From a virus, in IMG/VR virus record IMGVR_UViG_3300009528_000007, positions 1 through 50,163 of that record: a DNA stretch of 50,163 bases; one strand, written 5' to 3'. The position numbers and the translations under genes were made by a program. Of the stretch, positions 14,038 to 20,122 are shown one piece after another. Each line of letters begins with the position of its first letter. The stretch's first letter is position 1. The notes below the pieces were generated by a model, which saw only the letters and a list, made by a program, of their open reading frames with translations, made no database searches and had not been told where the DNA came from.

Positions 14038-14184
14038 TTAGTCTTCTTGTTTTCCTCTTATCCTTTGCACAAAATTCCCTATAATAAATATTAACCCAAC
14101 GATCAACCTTAAAACCACACCCACCACAGCCAGTGCTACTAAAATTATGATTATGGTAAATACAACTGAAAGTATGGTCTTCAT
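14038..14184 (-). CDS. Small membrane protein (48 aa)
   Basis: Starts MKTILSVVFTIIIILVALAV; one long or two short TM segments and a basic tail (QRIRGKQED). ATGA overlap with the upstream gene. Unknown. Confidence 0.68.
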   Translation of the reverse strand: MKTILSVVFTIIIILVALAVVGVVLRLIVGLIFIIGNFVQRIRGKQED

Positions 14185-14567
14185 CTTATCTCACTCACAT
14201 AAAACTCGCTATTCCCCTCGTTCCTCTTAAATGGAAAGTACACCTTGCCTGTCCTCTTCACCTTCTCAAGTATATCATACTTCTTCAAGAAACTCCCTGC
14301 GGTAATGTGCCAGGCATTTCTCTGTTTGTTGTTTACAAGGCCGTATGAGCCGATCACTGGTTCTTTCCAAAACCACAAACCAAGATTGTCTCTCTTTTTA
14401 TCAAAGTACAAGACTGCATACTTGTACTCTTCGCCGACTTCTTTAACCGCCTCTCTGTTTATGTAGATCCCCCACCTTGATATGTGAAGCATGGGAAGGT
14501 CGAAGGTTTCCCACCTTCCACCTCTACGTGCTTCAAACTTTTCATAGCCTTCGGGTGTTTGTTGCAT
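14181..14567 (-). CDS. Hypothetical soluble protein (128 aa)
   Basis: Starts MQQTPEGYEKFEARRGGRW; aromatic beta-rich sequence (AVLYFDKKRDNLGLWFW). ATG 14567 follows AAAGGAG and its own promoter. No family recognised. Confidence 0.66.
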   Translation of the reverse strand: MQQTPEGYEKFEARRGGRWETFDLPMLHISRWGIYINREAVKEVGEEYKYAVLYFDKKRDNLGLWFWKEPVIGSYGLVNNKQRNAWHITAGSFLKKYDILEKVKRTGKVYFPFKRNEGNSEFYVSEIR

Positions 14568-14594
14568 GTTGTTCTCCTTTATTCCATCCTCCCA

Positions 14595-14622
14595 AGTCTA
14601 TCACCCAAGATATTAAAGTCAA
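14595..14622 (-). promoter_or_regulatory. Sigma70-like promoter (leftward)
   Basis: TTGACT (14622-14617), 16-base spacer, TAGACT (14600-14595), about 30 bases before ATG 14567. Weaker than the others (T at the last -35 position). Confidence 0.45.
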
Positions 14623-14837
14623 GTCTTTTCTTTGCCCTTGTAATAATCATCACATTCTTTACACAGATAATAGTCAGTGGACTTGATCAACGCCCTCTTG
14701 TCTTTTAAAATAAGATTTTTTTTAGTAAAACACTCAATACAAACCCTGTGTTTCATAGATTGATATTGAGCTTGCTCAAGTGCCGACCAATGATCTCCCA
14801 TTACATCAATCCAGTCATTCTTAGTTTTTAATTCCAC
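14619..14837 (-). CDS. Small zinc-finger protein (72 aa)
   Basis: GTG start at 14837, AGGAG upstream. CIECF and CKECD pairs about 30 apart, HNH-like spacing but without catalytic histidines, so a structural zinc protein. Lys-rich end. Driven by the promoter at 14855-14882. Confidence 0.66.
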   Translation of the reverse strand: MELKTKNDWIDVMGDHWSALEQAQYQSMKHRVCIECFTKKNLILKDKRALIKSTDYYLCKECDDYYKGKEKT

Positions 14838-14854
14838 GTTAAGCTCCTTTAGAG

Positions 14855-14882
14855 TTTATAACTCCATCCCCGGCCATGTCAA
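14855..14882 (-). promoter_or_regulatory. Sigma70-type promoter (leftward)
   Basis: GACTTGACA with the -35 at 14882-14877, 16-base spacer, TATAAA (14860-14855). It sits 20 bases before the GTG at 14837. Confidence 0.6.
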
Positions 14883-14916
14883 GTCAGACACAGACAGGGG
14901 GGAGTGGTAAGCTTTA

Positions 14917-14949
14917 TAGTTTATCATCAGTTTAATTGAGGATAAACTA
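14917..14949. repeat. Inverted repeat TAGTTTATC / GATAAACTA
   Basis: A perfect 9-bp inverted repeat with a 15-base spacer, between the end of the small zinc gene and the promoter at 14855. It may be a terminator stem for the upstream gene or an operator of the promoter. Confidence 0.5.
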
Positions 14950-14955
14950 CTTAGC

Positions 14956-15081
14956 CTAGTCTGCGTGGCTATCATTTGCCTCAATCCTTGCAAAGTAGCA
15001 CAGCCGGCACACTAGCCGGTCAGCTTTCAGGTCCCAGATTAGTTGGTCTTGGTTCACCCAGTAGTGGCAGCACTCACACAT
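14956..15081 (-). CDS. Small zinc-ribbon protein (41 aa)
   Basis: Starts MCECCHYWVNQDQLIW; CECC and CRLC pairs 20 residues apart. A weak SD (AAGAGA) makes the start slightly uncertain. Last gene before the hairpin at 14917. Confidence 0.6.
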   Translation of the reverse strand: MCECCHYWVNQDQLIWDLKADRLVCRLCYFARIEANDSHAD

Positions 15082-15100
15082 CTGATAGATTATCTCTTGC

Positions 15101-15463
15101 TTATTTATTTAGTTCCTTGCCGCGATTTTTTGGTATTTTCCTTAATTCTTCCCACTCTTTTAGCCTTGCCATGATTTCCTGTTTGTATTCTTTCCCCTCT
15201 TCTATACACGTGGGCATGAGGGTAATTTTGTCCATAAATCCCACGAGGTCTTTTGTTTTTATCATAAGTATTTTCTTATTTCGCCCTGATTTTTCTTCGT
15301 TCCAATCGTAGCTTGAGTGTTCAAAATCTTCCCATCCGTTGTGGCCACATTTAGAACAGTAGCCATAAAATCTTACCCATCCAAACTCCAAGAATTCATA
15401 TTTGCCGTCATACTCAAAATTATCTTCGCATCCTTTTTTGTTCTTACAAATTTGTTTCTTCAT
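15101..15463 (-). CDS. Hypothetical Cys-containing protein (120 aa)
   Basis: Starts MKKQICKNKKGCEDNFEYD; C6, C12, and YCSKCGHNGWE form a possible zinc site. The second half is charged and helical. AGGAGGG lies upstream of ATG 15463. Unknown. Confidence 0.66.
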   Translation of the reverse strand: MKKQICKNKKGCEDNFEYDGKYEFLEFGWVRFYGYCSKCGHNGWEDFEHSSYDWNEEKSGRNKKILMIKTKDLVGFMDKITLMPTCIEEGKEYKQEIMARLKEWEELRKIPKNRGKELNK

Positions 15464-15481
15464 TTTAATCCCTCCTATTAT

Positions 15482-15667
15482 TTATTTATTTGGTTGCCTC
15501 GATTCTATTTGTTTTAAGACTTTAAATGATTTTCCTCGACCCCTTAAATCTATTCCGTCTATTCCATAACTCTCTTTTGCTTGCCTAATTGCATCTCTTT
15601 CACTTATTGCTCTAATCCACATCTCGCCACCACCAGGAGTTAAAACGATATAATATGGATTGTACAT
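15482..15667 (-). CDS. Small hypothetical protein (61 aa)
   Basis: Start ATG 15667 (MYNPYYIVLTPGGGEMWIR) is chosen for its spacing from AAAGGAG. Beta strand plus AISERDAIRQAKESYGI helix, the shape of a small double-stranded-RNA-like or DUF domain. Own promoter at 15697-15725. Confidence 0.64.
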   Translation of the reverse strand: MYNPYYIVLTPGGGEMWIRAISERDAIRQAKESYGIDGIDLRGRGKSFKVLKQIESRQPNK

Positions 15668-15696
15668 TCTCATCTCCTTTTTATTCATTTACTCTT

Positions 15697-15725
15697 AATC
15701 TATGTCTTTTACCTTCACCTGTCAA
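15697..15725 (-). promoter_or_regulatory. Sigma70-type promoter (leftward)
   Basis: TTGACA (15725-15720), 17-base spacer, TAGATT (15702-15697). A 22-bp palindrome lies 10 bases upstream of the -35. Confidence 0.6.
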
Positions 15726-15734
15726 TACCTTTTG

Positions 15735-15756
15735 AGATGATATTTGAATATCATCT
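15735..15756. promoter_or_regulatory. 22-bp palindrome, candidate operator
   Basis: AGATGATATT-tg-AATATCATCT is a perfect 10-bp inverted repeat. A third half-site AAGATGATAT occurs near 15793-15803. Position just upstream of a -35 fits an activator or repressor site. Confidence 0.55.
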
Positions 15757-15844
15757 TTACTTTAACTCCCCTCGATACAACCCCTCAAATAAGATGATAT
15801 GTTTTACTCAAAGTAGAGAGTTTCGCCTCACCCCCCTAACTCTA

Positions 15845-16042
15845 TCACTTGTCTTCATTAAAGATTTCAATGGAGATTACATCATCTTGTCTAACTATAA
15901 GATTACTCTTTTCACACTCTATTACCACAAAGTCTTGAAAGGCTTGTTTAACCTTGCCTTTAATGTTTTGAGGCCTCTCTCTTACTTCAATGCTTACTCT
16001 CTTTCCCACTAAGAATACAAAGCTAAAGTTACTTGACTTCAT
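15845..16042 (-). CDS. Sm-like/SH3-barrel small protein (65 aa)
   Basis: Starts MKSSNFSFVFLVGKRV; pattern VSIEVRE..NIKGKVKQAFQDFVVIE..LIVRQDDVISIEI resembles the five-strand Sm/Hfq or KOW-type barrel. Such a protein could bind RNA, which is notable beside so many RNA-hairpin elements. The fold call is from the hydrophobic pattern only. GGAGAG precedes ATG 16042. Confidence 0.55.
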   Translation of the reverse strand: MKSSNFSFVFLVGKRVSIEVRERPQNIKGKVKQAFQDFVVIECEKSNLIVRQDDVISIEIFNEDK

Positions 16043-16057
16043 AACACTCTCCTTATA

Positions 16058-16075
16058 TTAGTATATATATACTAA
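16058..16075. promoter_or_regulatory. 18-bp perfect palindrome, candidate operator
   Basis: TTAGTATATATATACTAA, in the leader between the promoter at 16103-16131 and the Sm-like gene. Transcribed or bound here, it could autoregulate that gene. Confidence 0.5.
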
Positions 16076-16102
16076 AGAGTCTTCAAGTAAGACTCTTACC
16101 TT

Positions 16103-16131
16103 AGTATAAAGACTTACTCTCTTTGTGTCAA
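16103..16131 (-). promoter_or_regulatory. Sigma70-type promoter (leftward)
   Basis: TTGACA (16131-16126), 17-base spacer ending GTCTT, TATACT (16108-16103). Drives the Sm-like gene. Confidence 0.65.
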
Positions 16132-16388
16132 GCTTATAAATCTTTTCGTCGGTGTACTCAAAGATTTATTAACTTATGTTTGATAACACTTGTCTTTATC
16201 AAAACACTCTTTCATATCAACCCTGACTATGTTACACCCTATGTGAAAACTTACCTTGACTTTGTTACACCATGTATTGTGTTAAAGTGGGTGCTTCATG
16301 GTGTAATATACCAACATCTTGTTTTATGTAGCATCTATCTTATGAGGGTATGTTTTACATAAGGGGGGAAGCTTTCCTTTTACCTAAG

Positions 16389-16407
16389 AGCGGATGTGCA
16401 GTCCGCT
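16389..16407. terminator. Hairpin AGCGGA-N7-TCCGCT, possible terminator
   Basis: Perfect 6-bp GC-rich stem just below the stop of the small TM gene. Followed by TTTC on plus and CTTA on minus, so a weak terminator at best. Confidence 0.45.
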
Positions 16408-16415
16408 TTCACCTA

Positions 16416-16520
16416 TCAAGGATCATCAGTTAGGCTAAGCTTCTTGCATATAAAATACGCAGATATCCAATATACGAATATCCCAAAAAACCAACCTATT
16501 ACTAATCCAATTTCAAACAT
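16416..16520 (-). CDS. Single-TM mini-protein (34 aa)
   Basis: MFEIGLVIGWFFGIFVYWIS then a short charged end (LSLTDDP). Its ATG overlaps the stop of the upstream gene, so it is translationally coupled. Confidence 0.6.
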   Translation of the reverse strand: MFEIGLVIGWFFGIFVYWISAYFICKKLSLTDDP

Positions 16521-16755
16521 TGGCACCCTTGTCTCTTGGTGAATTAATCTTAATTATTGCCTCTACCTTTTCCGGCTCAATTCTGTGTTCTCCTTGTCCT
16601 TCTTGATAAAACCTAAAGTGATCTCTATCGCTTGTTTTTATTCTCCAGGCTGTCTTAGCAATGAAATTAATTCCAGTTGTTAAACACACAACAAACATGC
16701 CCTCAATTCTTTCATGTCTTTCATCATTCATGAAATCATCTTTTAAGTTTTTCAT
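16513..16755 (-). CDS. Hypothetical protein (80 aa)
   Basis: Starts MKNLKDDFMNDERHERIEG, with a central FVVCLTTGINFIAKTAWRI strand region. First gene of the leftward block on this side, with its own promoter. Unknown. Confidence 0.62.
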   Translation of the reverse strand: MKNLKDDFMNDERHERIEGMFVVCLTTGINFIAKTAWRIKTSDRDHFRFYQEGQGEHRIEPEKVEAIIKINSPRDKGANV

Positions 16756-16773
16756 TCTTTCACCTCACCACTC

Positions 16774-16801
16774 AATCTATTTATATTTTAGCAAATGTCA
16801 A
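16774..16801 (-). promoter_or_regulatory. Sigma70-type promoter (leftward)
   Basis: GGACTTGACA with the -35 at 16801-16796, 16-base spacer, TAGATT (16779-16774). Divergent from the rightward promoter at 16914. Confidence 0.55.
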
Positions 16802-16913
16802 GTCCTTAAATTAAATCATATTGTAAACAATAAAGTTAACCATCAAATATCATCGCTTCATCACCCTTCACCTCAAGGGAGCTGTTAAATACGACTAACC
16901 CCCCTTGTTTTTC

Positions 16914-16942
16914 TTGACAATGCTTGTGGTCTATGCTATGGT
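16914..16942 (+). promoter_or_regulatory. Sigma70-type promoter (rightward)
   Basis: TTGACA (16914-16919), 17-base spacer, TATGGT (16937-16942). First rightward promoter; drives the gene at 16961. Confidence 0.68.
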
Positions 16943-16960
16943 TTAGTGTGAGGTGATGAG

Positions 16961-17140
16961 ATGAAAACTAGAGAGTTGATTGAAATCTTAAAGAGAGAAC
17001 TAGGGACAGTGAAGAGTAATAATGTGGTAGATAGGGCAAGGGATGAGGTTATTGAAAGACTGGAAGAGCTTGGGGAGTTGAAGGTTAGGTTAAAGGAGAT
17101 TGAGGCCAAGGCTAGAGATTACCGAGATGTGTTATTCTAA
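16961..17140 (+). CDS. Small helical/coiled-coil protein (59 aa)
   Basis: Starts MKTRELIEILKRELG; almost entirely charged helix with heptads (EELGELKVRLKEIEAK). GAGGTGATGAG precedes the ATG. First rightward early gene, so possibly a regulator. Its stop codon overlaps a 19-bp palindrome. Confidence 0.66.
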   Translation: MKTRELIEILKRELGTVKSNNVVDRARDEVIERLEELGELKVRLKEIEAKARDYRDVLF

Positions 17141-17158
17141 TTGAGAATCATTCTCAAT
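17140..17158. promoter_or_regulatory. 19-bp perfect palindrome resembling a Fur box
   Basis: ATTGAGAAT-C-ATTCTCAAT. The inner TGAGAAT-C-ATTCTCA has the 7-1-7 layout of bacterial Fur boxes. It begins at the last base of the 16961 gene, so it could equally be a stem at the transcript end. Confidence 0.5.
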
Positions 17159-17504
17159 ATCATATTCTCTACCCCTGATATTGTCTCTTGCTCTTCACAT
17201 CTCTTTCCCCCACATTTTACCGAATCCCCCAAAGCCTTGAATTCCCCCAGATAACTCCACTCCGACACAGCCAACAGGGGTGAGTTGGTTCGCATAACTA
17301 CTATTATGTCAACTAGAATCGCTGATAATGCACAAGTTACCCCTGATAATCCCCTCATACCCCGAGATCGCTTCAAGAGAGAGCCAAAACCCCCATTTTC
17401 GTTTATTATCATAGATTACCTGCCCTAGAGTATAGGCTACAAAACAAGCATATATAATATAAGGGGTATAATAAAGGGGTAAAGAGGAGTACTTCATAAA
17501 AGAC
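17159..17504. other. Gene-poor stretch with a repeat copy
   Basis: No convincing gene. A plus-strand reading around 17239-17297 ends in GCATAA but has no start. A minus 62-codon frame (17309-17497) has no SD. It holds a copy of the hairpin repeat (17290-17315). Perhaps decayed gene remnants. Confidence 0.4.
17290..17315 (+). repeat. Intergenic hairpin repeat, distant copy
   Basis: Sense (plus) strand TCGCATAACTACTATTATGT then CAACTA. Matches copies A-D at 4-5 kb but in the opposite genome orientation, that is, co-oriented with rightward genes. No AGGAGG follows. Confidence 0.6.
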
Positions 17505-17533
17505 TTGACATAAGGTGTGTTTTACTTTATTAT
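17505..17533 (+). promoter_or_regulatory. Sigma70 promoter with shared spacer motif
   Basis: GACTTGACA (-35 at 17505-17510), 17-base spacer ending GTTTTACTT, TATTAT (17528-17533). Seven bases separate the -10 from ATG 17541, implying a leaderless or near-leaderless mRNA. Confidence 0.75.
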
Positions 17534-17540
17534 TTACAAC

Positions 17541-18176
17541 ATGAGTTTGGGGTGGCCAGAAGATTTTATCAATAAGATAATCTGTGGAGACTGCCTTGAA
17601 GTGATGAAGGATATGCCTGATGGGTGTGTGGATTTAATAATAACTGACCCACCGAGGGGCATTGATTTAGATTATGGTAAATATTGTGATAATAGGGATA
17701 ATTTAGGGGAGCTAATAAAGAAAATAATGCCTGAGATACTCAGGGTGGGAAAGAGAGTTTTAATAGCATGCGGTTTATTAGAAATAAATTTTTACCCACA
17801 ACCAGATTGGATATTAGCATGGGTTTATAAGGGGGGCAACAATCGGTGTAGCTGGGGGTTCCAATGCTGGCAGCCAATCTTGGCTTATGGAAAAGACCCA
17901 TACTTACAAGATGGATTAGGTGGACGACCTGATATTATTTTCGATAACAGACCACCCGCAAAAAGTGAGCATCCTTGTCCTAAGCCAATTCAGTTTTGGG
18001 AAAACTTACTTTTGCGAGGAAGCGTTAGGGAAGAAGATGTTGTTCTTGATCCATTTTTAGGCTCTGGAACAACAGTAGAGGTGTGTAAACTGACACACCG
18101 CAATTTCATCGGCATAGAGATAAACCCTGACTACTGCAAGATAGCCGAGGAGAGGCTGGCCCAAGGTGTTCTATGA
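17541..18176 (+). CDS. DNA adenine/cytosine-N4 methyltransferase, atypical DPPR motif
   Basis: 211 aa. Beta-class order: catalytic motif IV near the N-terminus (DLIITDPPRG, residues 31-40), HPCPKP (144-149), and the SAM-binding motif LDPFLGSGTT (169-178) near the C-terminus. The canonical DPPY/DPPW aromatic is replaced by Arg, which could weaken or redirect target-base flipping. It probably methylates phage DNA against host restriction, or acts in regulation. The start is taken at ATG 17541, because an upstream reading would begin inside the promoter. No cognate endonuclease is next to it. Confidence 0.82.
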   Translation: MSLGWPEDFINKIICGDCLEVMKDMPDGCVDLIITDPPRGIDLDYGKYCDNRDNLGELIKKIMPEILRVGKRVLIACGLLEINFYPQPDWILAWVYKGGNNRCSWGFQCWQPILAYGKDPYLQDGLGGRPDIIFDNRPPAKSEHPCPKPIQFWENLLLRGSVREEDVVLDPFLGSGTTVEVCKLTHRNFIGIEINPDYCKIAEERLAQGVL

Positions 18177-18177
18177 C

Positions 18178-18206
18178 TTGACATCCCACATGTTTTACTT
18201 TATACT
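18178..18206 (+). promoter_or_regulatory. Sigma70 promoter with shared spacer motif
   Basis: GACTTGACA (-35 at 18178-18183), 17-base spacer ending ATGTTTTACTT, TATACT (18201-18206). Drives the 18225 gene cluster. Confidence 0.75.
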
Positions 18207-18224
18207 TTAACACATGGAGTTGAG

Positions 18225-18419
18225 GTGAAGAAGATTACCATTGAAGAGTTTGGTAAGATTATCAAGGCAAGGGATGTGAATATTCCCTTGCCCTTCATGC
18301 CTATATTTGATGAGAATGGAGAGGCGTGGGTAATGGAGGGTACGGTAGAAGAGTACGAGTCTGCGAGGGATTATTTTAAGGAACTTTATAAGGAAAATGA
18401 CAAAATATACCAAACATGA
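18225..18419 (+). CDS. Small hypothetical protein (64 aa)
   Basis: GTG start at 18225 with GGAG six bases upstream. Begins MKKITIEEFGKIIKARDVN; acidic. Overlaps the next gene by 23 bases. Unknown. Confidence 0.66.
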   Translation: MKKITIEEFGKIIKARDVNIPLPFMPIFDENGEAWVMEGTVEEYESARDYFKELYKENDKIYQT

Positions 18420-18696
18420 GAATGACGAGGTTTTCATCATAAAGCTAAACGAGGTGGTGAGGCTTGCTTGTTGTGATTGTGGGCTTGTTCACACAACTGC
18501 TTTTTTAGTTAACAACAACTCTCATTACAGGGAAGCATGTAAGCAGAGTGGATATAAGTTTTTAAAGAAGAATCAGATTGGAGTGGTCATGAGGAGAGGG
18601 CCGAGGGCTACTGCACGGTTGAGGCGGCACAAGTATGGGGATCTTCAACGCCCCATTAGGGGAGATAAGTATAATTTAATGCGGAGGCAAGAATGA
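18397..18696 (+). CDS. Hypothetical protein with CxxC (99 aa)
   Basis: Starts MTKYTKHENDEVFIIKLNEV; LACCDCGLVHTTAF then an Arg-rich basic second half (RRGPRATARLRRHKYG). Metal knuckle plus basic tail suggest nucleic-acid binding. ATGA overlap with the next gene. Confidence 0.66.
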   Translation: MTKYTKHENDEVFIIKLNEVVRLACCDCGLVHTTAFLVNNNSHYREACKQSGYKFLKKNQIGVVMRRGPRATARLRRHKYGDLQRPIRGDKYNLMRRQE

Positions 18697-18944
18697 TATA
18701 CAAGTTAATCGGGTGGTATTTAAAGAGACAGAGAATAAGGAGAAAAAGGACATTGAGGGAGTTTTGTCTTACCCAGAGGTATGATGCAAGTACAATTAGT
18801 AGGTTAGAGAGGGGGTATTATTTTAAGATTGCCCCCGAAATGGAGTATTTTCATAGAAGCCACAGGTTGGTGAATGGTGAGTGGGTAGAGATAGCCGATA
18901 TTAAGGAGGGAACAAGGGTTGCTAGTTTTGGCAAGGAGGACTAA
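18693..18944 (+). CDS. XRE-like HTH protein (83 aa)
   Basis: KRTLREFCLTQRYDASTISR then LERGYY is a clear Cro/CI-type HTH (residues about 18-42), preceded by a very basic helix. A likely transcriptional regulator of the rightward early promoters, or of the palindromes nearby. Confidence 0.72.
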   Translation: MIYKLIGWYLKRQRIRRKRTLREFCLTQRYDASTISRLERGYYFKIAPEMEYFHRSHRLVNGEWVEIADIKEGTRVASFGKED

Positions 18945-19241
18945 ATGACAAAAACACTTATAGATAAGAACAAGTATAGTGAAAACGCCAGGTTAAAGAA
19001 AGGGGAGCTTTTGGAATGGCTTGAAGGTCTCTTTAAATCAAAGGGATTAACCATAAGAGCGTGGACAACTAGAGATGAACAAGCCTACCGACAAATAAAA
19101 GAGCTGATCCAGAAGCCAGGGGTCACCGAGGAGTTCGTGGGGAAGTGGACTGAAGAATTTGCGGCTTGTAATGATTATCCAATGACGGGGGATTTATTAA
19201 GAGAAATGCTCAAAGAGGCGGGCATGGGGGTATCGGGGTAA
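18945..19241 (+). CDS. Hypothetical protein (98 aa)
   Basis: Starts MTKTLIDKNKYSENARLKKG; AAGGAGG precedes ATG 18945. Helical, charged; resembles small phage replication-accessory proteins only in composition. Unknown. Confidence 0.64.
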   Translation: MTKTLIDKNKYSENARLKKGELLEWLEGLFKSKGLTIRAWTTRDEQAYRQIKELIQKPGVTEEFVGKWTEEFAACNDYPMTGDLLREMLKEAGMGVSG

Positions 19242-19300
19242 GGCGTAACGAACTATGGTATGTTTTTGTTACAGGAGTGTACACGCTTCATGGACAAGAC

Positions 19301-19329
19301 TTGACAATGAACATGATTTACTTTATAAT
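19301..19329 (+). promoter_or_regulatory. Sigma70 promoter with shared spacer motif
   Basis: GACTTGACA (-35 at 19301-19306), 17-base spacer ending ATGATTTACTT, TATAAT (19324-19329), a consensus promoter. AGGAGG and ATG 19349 follow. Confidence 0.8.
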
Positions 19330-19348
19330 CTTCATTAGGAGGTAACAC

Positions 19349-19567
19349 ATGATGCATTCTTGTCCTGAATTAGATAAGTATGATTTACAGGATTATGACA
19401 AGCCCCCACATTGGCTTAGCCCTAGCTTAAAGGATTCACCCGATGGGGATGCCTTGATATTCACGGTTGTGTACACGAATACAGAAGACAATACAAAAGT
19501 AGGCATGGGGATGAAATTTGATTTTTGCCCTTGTTGTGGTGAGAAAATAAGGGGTCGAGATGAGTAA
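19349..19567 (+). CDS. Small zinc-knuckle protein (72 aa)
   Basis: Starts MMHSCPELDKYDLQD; FDFCPCCGEKIRG at the C-terminus is a zinc-ribbon end seen in Lar-like and other phage zinc proteins. AGGAGG upstream. Target unknown. Confidence 0.68.
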   Translation: MMHSCPELDKYDLQDYDKPPHWLSPSLKDSPDGDALIFTVVYTNTEDNTKVGMGMKFDFCPCCGEKIRGRDE

Positions 19568-19820
19568 AGAGCAAGAGATCCAGGACGGGCTAGAGAAGTA
19601 CTGGGGTCAGTTGGATAGGATTGAAGAATCTACGATTTTCCTGCGCAATCAAATCAACAGATTTGACAAGGTGGAGAGGATGTTGAAATGGCTTGTGGTG
19701 AAGAGACTCGATGATGAGAGATATTTTTATAGTCTTGATGGGAGAACATATCACTACAGTAGGCTTCAAAAAATGATTCCCGACATAAGTGACATCCTCG
19801 ATGACGTGGAGAAGAAATGA
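19560..19820 (+). CDS. Small paralogous family protein, member 1 (86 aa)
   Basis: Starts MSKEQEIQDGLEKYWGQLDR. A module VERMLKWLVVKR...PDISDILDDVEKK is shared with the products at 19817 and 20522. Charged, helical N-terminus. Overlaps neighbours at both ends. Unknown. Confidence 0.68.
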   Translation: MSKEQEIQDGLEKYWGQLDRIEESTIFLRNQINRFDKVERMLKWLVVKRLDDERYFYSLDGRTYHYSRLQKMIPDISDILDDVEKK

Positions 19821-20122
19821 AAAAAGTAAATAGAGCACAGCAACAACCACAAACTAAGGGAGATTGGCCCCCTAAAAGCCCTTGTGTCAGTCAGGCTACT
19901 TCTAAAATGACAGATGAAATAAAAGAACTTTTACATGATACAATAAACACAGGAGTACAAAACAACAGAATGCTCAAGTGGCTTGTGGTGAGATGTAATG
20001 TTGATGGTATTGAAAATGCGAGTTTTCATGCAGATGAAGAGAAGGCTAAGAAACTCTTAGAAGCCGCAGAGCACTTAGCGGTAGATTTGCCCGACATCAG
20101 CGACATCTTGGAGGAGAAATGA
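19817..20122 (+). CDS. Small paralogous family protein, member 2 (101 aa)
   Basis: Starts MKKVNRAQQQPQTKGDW; an N-terminal basic/Gln linker, then NRMLKWLVVRC...LPDISDILEEK matching members 1 and 3. ATGA overlap with the HNH gene below. Confidence 0.68.
   Translation: MKKVNRAQQQPQTKGDWPPKSPCVSQATSKMTDEIKELLHDTINTGVQNNRMLKWLVVRCNVDGIENASFHADEEKAKKLLEAAEHLAVDLPDISDILEEK

Larger units (their letters stand above)
16043..16388. other. AT-rich regulatory region with stacked inverted repeats
   Basis: No convincing gene. It contains: palindrome 16058-16075; promoter 16103-16131; ATAAATCTTT/AAAGATTTAT (16136-16145/16160-16169); TTTGATA/TATCAAA (16179-16185/16197-16203); TTACACC at 16232 and 16265 plus GGTGTAA at 16300; and the perfect 10-bp pair TTACACCATG/CATGGTGTAA (16265-16274/16297-16306). 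This density suggests an origin or a multi-operator control region. Confidence 0.55.

Noticed and set aside
16123-16362. Plus-strand 79-codon frame in the repeat region
   Set aside because: No SD, and it crosses several inverted repeats and the minus promoter.
17309-17497. Minus-strand 62-codon frame
   Set aside because: No SD, and it lies opposite the methyltransferase promoter region; kept as a gene-poor stretch.
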